From: Rubrivivax sp.
GTDB taxonomy: Bacteria; Pseudomonadota; Gammaproteobacteria; Burkholderiales; Burkholderiaceae_C
Length of the DNA stretch: 50,387 bases
Direction: 5' to 3'
Assembly (NCBI GenBank): GCA_004210455.1
Contig: SEFA01000047.1
Span: 1-50,387, forward strand
Positions 1-10,461 of this stretch are shown one piece after another (the first letter of the stretch is position 1; every line of letters starts with the position of its first letter). Position numbers and translations under genes: made by a program. The notes beneath the pieces are model-generated. The model did no database searches. It saw only the letters and a list, made by a program, of their open reading frames with translations, and was not told the origin of the DNA.

Positions 1-10
1 CTCCCCGCCC

Positions 11-1114
11 GTGCGCTGGATCCTCCGGCACGTGCTCATCGTGCTGACGCTGACGGTGGCCACCTCCCTCGCCCTGGTGATCGTCTTCAACCAGCCGCTC
101 GGCCCGACGCTGATCTACTGCTTCTTCATCTCGCTGTTCTGCGCCGCCTCGATCAACCTGCTGCGCTACGGCCTGGGCTGGGTCCGCTGGCGGGTGCTCG
201 AGCGCGTCGGCCGCGCGCCGGCCGAACCCTTCGACTGGCCGGGCTGGCCGCTCATGGTGCTGTGCCTGCTGCTGGGCACGGTCATCGGCTACAGCCTGGG
301 CGTGGAGATCGCCAACATGGTGACCGGCCTGCAGGAGAAAAGCCTGCTCTCCAGCCCGCTGCGCCGCGTGCTCAGCGTGATGGTGATCGCGCTGATCCCC
401 GGCTTCGGCGCGACGCTGTTCTTCCTGTCGCGCCACCGCATCGCCGCCGCCGAGGCCCGCGCGGAGACGCTGCGCCGCCAGGCCGCCGAGACGCAGCTGC
501 GGCTGCTCGAATCGCAGCTCGAGCCCCACATGCTGTTCAACACGCTGGCCAACCTGCGGGTGCTGATCGGGATGGATGCGGATCGGGCGCAGGCGATGCT
601 GGACCACCTGATCGCCTTCCTCCGCGCGACGCTGTCGGCGTCCCGCGCCGAACGGCATCCGCTGAAGGACGAGTTCGCCCGCATCGCCGACTACCTGGCG
701 CTGATGCAAGTCCGGATGGGTTCGCGACTGCGTTTCGAATTCGAACTGCCCGAGGCCCTGCGCGAGCTGCCCGTGCCGCCGCTGCTGCTGCAGCCTTTGG
801 TGGAGAACGCCATCAAGCACGGCCTGGAGCCGCACGTCGGCGGCGGCACGCTGCGGGTGCGGGCCGCCGAGGCCGGGGGCCAGCTGTTGCTCGATGTGGA
901 GGACGACGGCGCCGGGTTCGATCCCGAAGCGGCGCGGTCGCCGGAGGGCGGCTTCGGCACGGTGCAGGTCCGCGACCGGCTGGCCGTCGCCTGCGGCCCG
1001 CAGGCGCGGCTGGAGCTCTCGCGCCTGGACCTGTCCCGCCCCGCGGCTGGCGGCACGCGGGCTCGGATCCGCATGCCGTTGCCGACATCGATCCCCGCAT
1101 CCCCGCATCCCTGA
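11..1114 (+). CDS. LytS/AlgZ-type sensor histidine kinase
   Basis: Membrane sensor kinase of the LytS/AlgZ (His_kinase, PF06580) class, expected to phosphorylate the LytTR regulator encoded 26 bp downstream. Four hydrophobic segments lie at about residues 7-27, 32-50, 79-98 and 118-139, with no recognisable extracellular sensor domain. The phospho-acceptor region has His173 in LEPHMLFNTL, and the ATP-binding N-box is LVENAIKHGL (Asn266) followed by a glycine-rich DDGAGF box. The start is GTG at 11. There is no in-frame stop between it and the window edge, so the gene could begin further left. Length of 367 residues is normal for the family. The signal sensed is unknown. Confidence 0.9.
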   Translation: MRWILRHVLIVLTLTVATSLALVIVFNQPLGPTLIYCFFISLFCAASINLLRYGLGWVRWRVLERVGRAPAEPFDWPGWPLMVLCLLLGTVIGYSLGVEIANMVTGLQEKSLLSSPLRRVLSVMVIALIPGFGATLFFLSRHRIAAAEARAETLRRQAAETQLRLLESQLEPHMLFNTLANLRVLIGMDADRAQAMLDHLIAFLRATLSASRAERHPLKDEFARIADYLALMQVRMGSRLRFEFELPEALRELPVPPLLLQPLVENAIKHGLEPHVGGGTLRVRAAEAGGQLLLDVEDDGAGFDPEAARSPEGGFGTVQVRDRLAVACGPQARLELSRLDLSRPAAGGTRARIRMPLPTSIPASPHP

Positions 1115-1140
1115 TACGACCCGCTTTGGAGGAAGCCCCC

Positions 1141-2010
1141 ATGCCCACCGCCCTGATCGCAGAAGACGAAGAACTGCTGGCCGCGCACCTGCGGCAGGAA
1201 CTGAAGGCGCTCTGGCCCGAGCTGGACGTGGTCGCCATGGCCGCGCACGGCGAGGAAGCTGTGACCTTGGCGTTGCGACATCGGCCGGATGTCTGCTTCT
1301 TCGATATCCGCATGCCCGGCATGACCGGTCTGGAAGCGGCCGCGCAGCTGGCCGATGACTGGGACACCGACGGGGATGGCGGGGCCGCCGGCGGCTCGCC
1401 GTTCCCGCTGCTGGTGTTCGTGACCGCCTACGACCAGTTCGCGCTGCAGGCCTTCGACCGCGCGGCGGTGGACTACGTCCTCAAGCCCGTGCAGCGCGAA
1501 CGGCTCGCGCAGACGGTCGCGCGACTGAAGGCCGCGCTCGCTCAGCGGCAGCAGCCCCCGGCGGCGCTGGCGTCGGCAATCGAGCAGCTGCGTGGCCTGC
1601 TGGGTGTCGGAACGACTGGAACGACTGGAACGGCCGGCGCGACCTCAGCCGCAGTGGCAGCAACAGCCTCGACCGGCGGTACCGCGGCGCTTCGTCATCT
1701 GCAGGTCGGCGTCGGCGAATCCATCGTCCTGGTGCCGGTCGACGACGTCGTCTACCTGGAGGCCGCCGACAAGTACGTCCGCGTGATGACCGCCGAGCAG
1801 GAGTACCTGGTGCGCATTTCGCTGCGGGAGCTGCTCCCGCAGCTCGATCCCGACCGTTTCTGGCAGGTGCACCGCGGGCACATCGTGCACGTGGACGCGA
1901 TCGAGCGCGTCCAGCGCGACGACACCGGCAAGCTGACCCTCCGGCTGCGCCGCCGGCCGGAGAAGCTGGCGGTGAGCCGGATGTACGGGTACCTGTTCAG
2001 GGCGATGTGA
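1141..2010 (+). CDS. LytTR-family response regulator
   Basis: DNA-binding response regulator, partner of the upstream LytS-like kinase. The receiver domain (residues 1-125) has the acidic pair Glu8/Asp9, phospho-acceptor Asp55 in CFFDIRMPG and the conserved Lys115 in YVLKPV. A LytTR DNA-binding domain fills about residues 185-289 (VVYLEAADKYVRV, FWQVHRGHIVHVDAI). The ATG at 1141 follows a good ribosome site (GGAGGA, about 8 bp upstream). The reading frame stays open further upstream, but only as a shadow of the kinase gene. The linker between domains (about residues 157-180) is Thr/Gly/Ala-rich and encoded partly by a 9-bp tandem repeat. The receiver also has an acidic/glycine insertion (WDTDGDGGAAGG, residues 74-85). 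The stop lies 6 bp from the stop of the convergent gene. Confidence 0.92.
   Translation: MPTALIAEDEELLAAHLRQELKALWPELDVVAMAAHGEEAVTLALRHRPDVCFFDIRMPGMTGLEAAAQLADDWDTDGDGGAAGGSPFPLLVFVTAYDQFALQAFDRAAVDYVLKPVQRERLAQTVARLKAALAQRQQPPAALASAIEQLRGLLGVGTTGTTGTAGATSAAVAATASTGGTAALRHLQVGVGESIVLVPVDDVVYLEAADKYVRVMTAEQEYLVRISLRELLPQLDPDRFWQVHRGHIVHVDAIERVQRDDTGKLTLRLRRRPEKLAVSRMYGYLFRAM
1610..1636 (+). repeat. 9-bp tandem repeat in LytTR linker
   Basis: Two perfect copies of GAACGACTG (1610-1618, 1619-1627) and one diverged copy (1628-1636). They encode the GTTGTTGTAG part of the inter-domain linker of the response regulator. The unit is a multiple of three, so a change in copy number would alter linker length without breaking the frame. 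Confidence 0.8.
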
Positions 2011-2016
2011 TCGCCA

Positions 2017-3971
2017 TCAGATCACGACCGGCGCGCCGTTCTGCCCGAGCCGGAGCAGCAGGTCGGTGCCGGACTGCGACGTCACCAGGATCTGCTGGTC
2101 GAAGTTGCCCGGGAAGGTCTCGCCCTTGCCGTCGTAGTCGATCCACAGCGACAAGGTGCCGTCAGCCAGCACCTCCTTGCGCAGGTAGTCGCCGAGTGTC
2201 CCCATCGAGCGCCCGTCCGCTGGAACGCGAGCCAGATCGATGACGTCGCCTTGCGCCTTGCTGTAGCCGTGGATCCAGTCGATCTGCGGCCACATGGCCT
2301 CGGGATGATCGTTCCAGCTGAAGACGTCCGCCCTGTCGCTGCCGAAGAAATGGTCCGCCATTCCCGACGAACGCGCGATCGAGCGACCGTCGAGCGGATC
2401 CGGTGCCGCCGTGACGACGCGGTTCTCGGCGAACATCCCATCCGCGCGAAGGGCGACCGCAGTCGGCGATGTTCCCGCAGCGCCATCGCCCCCGCTCATC
2501 GGGACGAACGACACGTTGCCCGCCTTGTCGACCGCCAGCACGGTGTACATGGCGTTGACGGGCTGTTCGCGCCAGATTCCCCACACCGAGGTCTGTTCCG
2601 CAGCGACCAGGAGGCCCTTGCCATGCCATCCCGCCAGATAGCTCTGCGGCGTCTCCCCATGCACGGCGCCTATCGGAACGAACAAGATCTGCGCTTCCTC
2701 GTCGGCCTGGAAGTCGTAAGACTGGTACTTTCCAGGGACGTCTGGCGGCGTTGGAATTTCAGGCGAGAAGGTCGCCGTCACGACGGGCGAGGTGTTGTCC
2801 ACCGTGAGTTCGAGGACAGTGTCGCGGCTCCAGTTGCCGGCCTCGTCCTGCTGCCGGATCCGAAGTTCCTGCACTCCTTCGCCTTTCAGCACATCGAGGT
2901 CGAGGCGGGCACCATCGCCCGGGACATAGTCCTGCCCGCCGTTGATGCTGTAAGTCCAGTGCGCCCGGTCCTCGAGACCCAACTGAATCCAGGTGGCCCG
3001 GTTGACGACGGTTCCCGAGTGAAAGTCGACATCGTTAGCGAGCGGATAGTTCTCGCGGGCCTCGCTCCTCAAGGTCGCCGTCGGATCGGTGATCGTCGTG
3101 TCCAGCCGGAAGCTCAACGTCGCTTCGGGACTCACGTTGCCCGCCGCATCGATCTGACGGACCTGCACGCGCTTGTCCCCATCGCCGGCGAACTCGGAAG
3201 CATCGATCGTGTCCCCCGTTCTCGCCGTCCAGGTTTTACCGTCCCTGCTCGACTCCCAAACCGCACCGGCTTCGAGGTCCGACACCTGCACGCGCGCATC
3301 GTTGGTGACGAGATCGCCCGGCACGCCCGTGTCGTGCAGAAGATGGATCGTGGGTGCCGTCGGCGGGACGAAATCTTGCGGCGGTGTCGGATCAGGCACA
3401 GGGTCCGGCTTCGGGTCCACCTGCGGCGGCGTCGGATCGGGCACGGGATCCGGCTTCGGGTCCAGGTGCGGCGGCGTCGGGTCGGGCGCGGGGTCTTCGG
3501 TTCAGGCTTGGGATCCGGCATGGGATCGGGCTTCGGTTTGGGCAGAGGGTCAGGCCTCGGCTCCGGCAGCAGGTCCGGCCTGGGCGGCGGCGAGCCACCG
3601 CGGTCGGCGCCGCCGGCCAGGAAAGTCGCCGAGCCAGCCGTCAACGTGGCGCCGACCAGCCATGCCACCATGGCGGCCACGGATTTCTCGGTCGAGCCGT
3701 CGGACGCGGCCGCCACTGCAGTGCCGGCCTCGCAGTCGTCGCGGGATGTCTCGCCGACGAGGGGTGACTCTGGCGCATCGGGCGTCCTGCCGTCAGAGGC
3801 CGCAGCCGGCTGCGATTCGGGACAGCTTTCGCCGCCCGTCGCCGCGGCGGAATCGGACGCATCGTTCTCATCGCCGGGGTGACGACGGGCCACACCACGC
3901 CGCCGGGCGGCGGTTTCAGCGGCCTCGACGGCAGACGAAGGAACGGCGGATTCGGGATTTGGCATCGGCAT
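2017..3971 (-). pseudogene. Frameshifted Ig-like/T1SS-target surface protein
   Basis: One gene read in two frames. The N-terminal part (start ATG at 3971-3969) runs to about 3495: an acidic Ala/Ser-rich stretch, a hydrophobic segment (about residues 99-120, AWLVGATLTAGSATFLAGG), then a proline-rich PKPDP-type repeat. The C-terminal part continues in the next frame from about 3495 to the stop at 2017. It holds bacterial Ig-like repeats (W-S-DGKTWT, QIDAAGNVSP, QQDEAGNWS) and a tail resembling the type I secretion C-terminal target domain (DVFSWNDHPEAMW, KAQGDVIDLA, GTLGDYL, GTLSLWIDYDGKG). Adding one G after the AAG codon at 3497-3495 restores a continuous 651-residue protein reading PEPKDPAPDPTPP across the joint. 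The defect may be a true mutation, a phase-variable slip or a sequencing error in GC-rich repeats. If intact it would probably be a secreted or surface adhesin-like protein. No type I exporter gene is in the window. Confidence 0.75.
3406..3593 (-). repeat. Degenerate Pro-Lys-Pro-Asp coding repeat
   Basis: Imperfect tandem repeats related to GATCCGGCTTCGGGTC (plus-strand sense) encode a run of PKPDP, PDPTPP and PEPRPDP units in the linker of the frameshifted surface protein. Units vary between 12 and 48 bp. The single-base frame break (about 3495) lies inside this repetitive block. Confidence 0.75.
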
Positions 3972-4212
3972 GCGCTTCGGTGGTCGGTTGAAAACCTCGC
4001 AGTCTGGAAGTGGCGGCTGTTCGCCGCCATGACTCCCATGTCCGCGATGTTCGAGGCCGCTCCGGCCCATCCGGACAGGCCACTCCTTCAAACAAGCTAA
4101 CCGGGCCTGACCGGACGCTGCCGCGGGCGGGCGCCGTGGAACATCCACGCCGGGAGGAGCCTCCCCGGCCCCACGTAGAATCCTCGACCTCTCTTCGAGA
4201 CTTCACCCACCG

Positions 4213-6054
<1,842 letters not shown>

Positions 6055-6105
6055 GCCCCTCGCCAGGCCCGGCAGCGCACGCGCGCCTGCGGGCCTGGGC
6101 TCGGC

Positions 6106-6627
6106 TCAGTTGGGCATCACGCCTTGACCTGTGCAAATCCATGAGGAAACGTTCGCGGGAAGTCGGCAGAACGCCTCGATCGAGTTCGTGTCGGCATCGG
6201 CATCGGTGCCGCGCCTGAAGATGTCCGGACTTTCCACCACCAGGTTCGGAGGAAGCGACGGAGGTTCGACCTCGCGAGTGCTGCAGCCCGACTTGGCGGT
6301 CAGCTTGACGAGCAACTGCTCCAGTTGGCCCATCAGTGAAGTCACCTCCCTCTGGAACAGTTCCACGGTGAAGCCGCTTTCTCCAGCGATCTCCGGACGC
6401 GGCCCTGGCCGCGAGGCCGGACCCGCGTAGGGACCGAAGTCGTAAGTCGCCGGTCTGGAAGGCGACCACGGCGTCCAGCCGACGGAGCCATTGAAGCCGA
6501 CGGAGCCGTTGAAGCCGATGGAGCCGTTGAAGCCGTTGAAGCCGTTGAAGCCGTTGAAGCCGTGAACATGGGACGGCATGCAAGGCGTGCCGCGGACGAT
6601 CGGCGCGGCGGACATCTGGAAAAACAT
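6106..6627 (-). CDS. Orphan protein with Phe-Asn-Gly repeats
   Basis: I do not recognise this family. The likely start is ATG 6627-6625 (GGAA about 9 bp upstream), with an alternative at 6615, giving 173 residues. The N-terminal third carries a low-complexity block built from GFNG, GSIG and GSVG units, encoded by 18-bp and 9-bp tandem repeats. This is followed by an aromatic/proline segment (WTPWSPSRPATYDFGPYAG), a predicted amphipathic helix (VELFQREVTSLMGQLEQLLVKL) and a Cys-containing tail (three Cys). No signal peptide or membrane segment is obvious. It is transcribed away from the efflux operon and shares its upstream region. It reads as an accessory gene; a chance reading frame cannot be excluded. 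Confidence 0.5.
   Translation of the reverse strand: MFFQMSAAPIVRGTPCMPSHVHGFNGFNGFNGFNGSIGFNGSVGFNGSVGWTPWSPSRPATYDFGPYAGPASRPGPRPEIAGESGFTVELFQREVTSLMGQLEQLLVKLTAKSGCSTREVEPPSLPPNLVVESPDIFRRGTDADADTNSIEAFCRLPANVSSWICTGQGVMPN
6478..6558. repeat. 18-bp and 9-bp tandem repeats
   Basis: Three 18-bp units (6478-6495, 6496-6513, 6514-6531), each GCCGAYGGAGCCRTTGAA, are followed by three perfect 9-bp units GCCGTTGAA (6532-6540, 6541-6549, 6550-6558). On the minus strand they encode the FNG/GSVG repeats of the orphan protein. The 9-bp unit is the second half of the 18-bp unit, which suggests expansion by slippage. Confidence 0.9.
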
Positions 6628-6813
6628 GGCGAAGTTCCATGCAGTTGGGGAAGTCGCCAGTGTCTCGACCGGCCCGCCGCCCCGCCATCGCTCGGGTGTG
6701 CGGCGCGTGCGGCGTCGTTCACCATCGACGGGCCAGCCGCCTCCCTGTCCGGGCCTGGCGCGTTCGTGCGGACGCCCGGCGTGTCCGGCACTGTCCATCC
6801 AGCGTCCGTCGAC

Positions 6814-6825
6814 TGTCCGCGGACA
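6814..6825. promoter_or_regulatory. Palindromic activator site candidate
   Basis: Perfect 12-bp palindrome TGTCCGCGGACA centred about 78 bp upstream of the -24 element. It sits among several further TGTCCG half-sites. The distance is typical of an enhancer for a sigma-54 activator; assignment to the operon's own regulator is inference. Confidence 0.55.
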
Positions 6826-6891
6826 CTGACCCGGCGCAGGCACCGCATGACAACCCGTTGATTCCCAAGGGAAATCCGGACAATCGCCGGG

Positions 6892-6907
6892 TGGCACGAG
6901 GCTTGCG
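6892..6907 (+). promoter_or_regulatory. Sigma-54 (-24/-12) promoter
   Basis: TGGCACG-AGGC-TTGCG matches the sigma-54 consensus TGGCACG-N4-TTGCW except for the last base, with the required 10 bp between the invariant GG (6893-6894) and GC (6905-6906). Transcription should start near 6918, about 35 bp before the ATG at 6953. The operon it precedes ends with a GAFTGA-containing sigma-54 activator, which supports the call. Confidence 0.85.
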
Positions 6908-6952
6908 ATCCAGTGCGGCATCGATCACACGACACCGCACTCGGACACCCCA

Positions 6953-8221
6953 ATGATTCGCGACACCTCCGGACAGGACGTCCCCCTCGCCCGCCCCCAG
7001 GGACGCCGCCGCCTGTGGCTGGCGCTGGCCGGCGCGGGACTGCTGATCGCCGCGTTCGCCGCCGCGCCCGCCGTGCAGCGGATGCTGGGCAGCGGCAACT
7101 CGGTCAGCCTGCAGCGCCTGTCCGTCGCCCCGGTCGAGATCGGCCCCCTGGTGCGCGACGTCGCCGGCGAGGGCAAGGTCGTCGCCGCGATGAGCCCCAC
7201 CGTCTACGCGCTGCACGGCGGCAACCTGGTGCTCAAGGTCAAGGCCGGCGACAAGGTCGCCAAGGACCAGTTGCTCGGCGTCATCGACAGCCCCGATCTG
7301 CGCGCCAAGCTCGCGCAGGAACAGAGCAACGCCGACGCGCTGCGCACCGACGCGCTGCGCGCCGAGGTCGACGGCCGCGAGCAGCGCGCCGCCTTGCGTT
7401 CCGCGCATGAGAACGCCGCGATCGACCTGCAGACTGCGCGCAACGACCTCGACCGCCAGACCAAGGCCTTCGAGGCCGGCGCCGTCGCCGGCATGCAGGT
7501 CGAGAAGGCCCGCGACGCGATGGAGAAGGCCCGCATCACCGCCGCCCACGCGCAGGCCGGCCTCGGTCTCAAGGACGACAGCCTGAAGTTCGAGCTCCAG
7601 TCCAAGCAGCAGGCGCTGCAACGCCAGCAACTGCTGGTCAAGGACCTGGAGCGCCAGGTCGCGGAACTCGAGCTGCATTCGCCGGTGGACGGCCAGGTCG
7701 GTCAGCTGCTCGTGGCCGAACGCGCCAACGTCGCCGCCGGCGTGGGCCTGCTCACCGTCGTCGATCTGACCGCGCTGGAAGTGCAGATGCAGGTGCCCGA
7801 AAGCTTCGCCCGCGACCTCGCCATCGGCATGCCCGGGGAGATCTCCGGCAACGGCCGGCAGTGGAAGGGCCTGGTCAGCACGGTCTCGCCGGAAGTCGTC
7901 AACAACGAGGTGGCGGCGCGACTGCGCTTCGACGGCGCCACGCCCGACCAGTTGCGCCAGAACCAGCGCCTGTCGGTGCGCGTGCTGCTGGACAAGCGCG
8001 ACAAGGTGCTGACGGTCGCGCGCGGCAGCTTCGTCGAGGACGGCGGCGGCCGCTTCGTCTACGTCGTGCAGGACGGCCAGGCGGTCAAGCGCCCGATCCG
8101 CCTGGGCGCGCAGAGCCTGTCCAAGGTCGAGATCCTCGAAGGCGTCAAGCCCGGCGAGCAGATCGTCATCTCCGGCACGCAGGCCTTCGAAGGCGCCGAG
8201 CGCGTCACGCTGAGCCCTTGA
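6953..8221 (+). CDS. MacA-like periplasmic adaptor (membrane fusion protein)
   Basis: Periplasmic adaptor linking an inner-membrane ABC transporter to an outer-membrane channel. Residues about 20-40 form a single N-terminal membrane anchor (LWLALAGAGLLIAAFAAA). The lipoyl halves are VYALHGGNLVLKVKAGDKV and ELHSPVDGQVGQLLV. Between them is a long coiled-coil hairpin (about 110-235, rich in Gln/Ala/Glu/Lys). Beta-barrel and membrane-proximal domains follow (PESFARDLAIGMPGE, GVKPGEQIVISG). Length of 422 residues fits the HlyD/MacA family. First gene of the seven-gene array, directly behind the sigma-54 promoter; 87 bp separate it from the ATPase gene. The substrate cannot be read from the sequence. 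Confidence 0.9.
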   Translation: MIRDTSGQDVPLARPQGRRRLWLALAGAGLLIAAFAAAPAVQRMLGSGNSVSLQRLSVAPVEIGPLVRDVAGEGKVVAAMSPTVYALHGGNLVLKVKAGDKVAKDQLLGVIDSPDLRAKLAQEQSNADALRTDALRAEVDGREQRAALRSAHENAAIDLQTARNDLDRQTKAFEAGAVAGMQVEKARDAMEKARITAAHAQAGLGLKDDSLKFELQSKQQALQRQQLLVKDLERQVAELELHSPVDGQVGQLLVAERANVAAGVGLLTVVDLTALEVQMQVPESFARDLAIGMPGEISGNGRQWKGLVSTVSPEVVNNEVAARLRFDGATPDQLRQNQRLSVRVLLDKRDKVLTVARGSFVEDGGGRFVYVVQDGQAVKRPIRLGAQSLSKVEILEGVKPGEQIVISGTQAFEGAERVTLSP

Positions 8222-8308
8222 GCCGATGAGGCAGCCCCCCCTCGGTCATCGCCGCCACGCCCTCCCTCCTTCAACCGTTTTTCCCATTCAACGCTCGCGA
8301 GGAACCTC

Positions 8309-9049
<741 letters not shown>

Positions 9050-9051
9050 CC

Positions 9052-10443
9052 ATGAGACGACACTTCCTTCCGGCGATCGCCGCGGTCGTGCTCTGCGCGG
9101 GCTGCTGCCTGCCGGCCGCCGCCGAGGACCTGCTCGAGATCTACGCCCAGGCCCGCTCCGCCGATCCCGTGCTGGCCGGCGCGCGCGCCGTGCGCGGCGA
9201 GCAGCAGGAAATCGCCGTCCAGGCCCGCGCGCAATTGCTGCCGCAGTGGACCGCGCAGTTGAGCGAATCGCACCTGCGCGACGACGGCCGCCAGCACCAG
9301 CTGACGCACAGCCTGAACCAGGTGCTCGTCGACCTGAGCCGGCTGCGCAGCTGGGACGCGGCCAAGACGCTGGTGACCGCCGAGGACGCGCGCGTGCGCG
9401 CCGCCGAGGCCGACCTGTGCGCCCGCGTCGCCCGCGCCTATTTCGGCGTGCTGACCGCGCAGGCCGCGCTGCAGACCGCGCAGGCGATCGAGGACGTGTA
9501 CGGCCAGCAGGTCGCGCAGGCGCAGTCGCGCTTCGACGCGCAGCTGTCCGCATCGCTGGACGTGGAACAGGGCCGCGCGTATTACGAGCTGGCGCGCGGC
9601 AACACGGCATCGGTGCGCGAGGATCTCCTCGACGCGCGCCAGGCGCTGGCGCAGATCACCGGCCGCATGCCGGGCGAGCTCCAGCCGCTCGCGCCCGAGC
9701 TCGCGATGCTGATGCCCGAGCCGGCCGATCCCGAGGCCTGGGTGACTCAGGCGCTGCGCGACAACCCGTCGCTGCAGGCGGCCGCATTGGCGGTGAACGC
9801 CGGCGACCAGCGCGTCGCCGCCGCGCGCGCCGCCCACCTGCCGACGCTGAGCGCCGGCCTCGACGGCCAGCGGCTGTCGGGTCCGGCCGTCGCGCCGCAG
9901 GACGCGGGGCGCTACACGACGACGATCGGCCTGAAGTTGACGATCCCGATCTTCGCCGGCGGCGCGACCGAATCGCAGAAGCGCCAGGCGATCTACCAGC
10001 GCGAGCAGCTGCGCGACGACCTCGAAAGCGCGCGCCGCGCCATGACGCGCGAGACCCAGGCGCAGTACCAGGCGGTGCTGGCCGCGCTCAGCCAGATGCG
10101 CACGGCCGGCGCCGCGGTGCAGGCGGCGGAGAAGGCGCTGGCCTCCACGCGCAGCGGCCTGGACCTGGGCCTGCGCACCATGACCGACCTGCTGCTGGCC
10201 ATCCAGACGCAGAGCAACGCCCGCAACGCCTGGGAACAGGCGCGCCACCGCTACGTGCTGTCCAAGCTGCTGCTGCAGCAGGCGGCCGGCGCGCTCGGCG
10301 AACCCGAGCTGGCGTCCGTCAACACGCTGCTGGGCGCGGTGCCGACGCCCCAGCCGACATCGACATCGACATCGACATCGATGCCGACGTCCACGCCCAC
10401 GCCCACGCCACCGTTCAAGACCGTTCCGCCCGTCAAGTCGTGA
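9052..10443 (+). CDS. TolC-family outer membrane efflux protein
   Basis: Outer-membrane channel of the efflux system. It has an N-terminal signal peptide (hydrophobic core IAAVVLCAGCCLPAAA, predicted cut before EDLLEIYAQA) and two related OEP domains with long helical segments (for example VARAYFGVLTAQAALQTAQA and LLAIQTQSNARNAWEQARHR). The C-terminal tail is low-complexity Pro/Ser/Thr, encoded by hexamer repeats. At 463 residues it is normal for TolC relatives. It sits between the ATPase and the permeases, so the operon supplies every envelope layer of one pump. A Cys pair near the signal-peptide end does not form a good lipobox. Confidence 0.92.
   Translation: MRRHFLPAIAAVVLCAGCCLPAAAEDLLEIYAQARSADPVLAGARAVRGEQQEIAVQARAQLLPQWTAQLSESHLRDDGRQHQLTHSLNQVLVDLSRLRSWDAAKTLVTAEDARVRAAEADLCARVARAYFGVLTAQAALQTAQAIEDVYGQQVAQAQSRFDAQLSASLDVEQGRAYYELARGNTASVREDLLDARQALAQITGRMPGELQPLAPELAMLMPEPADPEAWVTQALRDNPSLQAAALAVNAGDQRVAAARAAHLPTLSAGLDGQRLSGPAVAPQDAGRYTTTIGLKLTIPIFAGGATESQKRQAIYQREQLRDDLESARRAMTRETQAQYQAVLAALSQMRTAGAAVQAAEKALASTRSGLDLGLRTMTDLLLAIQTQSNARNAWEQARHRYVLSKLLLQQAAGALGEPELASVNTLLGAVPTPQPTSTSTSTSMPTSTPTPTPPFKTVPPVKS
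10356..10409 (+). repeat. Hexamer repeats in TolC-like gene tail
   Basis: Four GACATC units (10356-10379) and three CACGCC units (10392-10409) encode the Thr-Ser and Thr-Pro dipeptide tail of the outer-membrane factor. The repeats are frame-neutral. Confidence 0.8.
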
Positions 10444-10461
10444 GCTGAGAGAGGACCCACC

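Larger units (their letters stand above)
6628..6952. other. Divergent regulatory region of efflux operon
   Basis: A 325-bp gene-free stretch between the orphan FNG gene and the efflux operon. It holds the -24/-12 promoter at 6892-6907 and upstream TGTCC elements: TGTCCGG at 6746 and 6782, TGTCCA at 6792, the palindrome at 6814-6825, and an inverted TCCGGACA at 6875-6882. A further TCCGGACA (6968-6975) lies just inside the first gene. Their number and position fit binding sites for an NtrC-type activator, most simply the one encoded at the end of the same operon. Confidence 0.65.
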
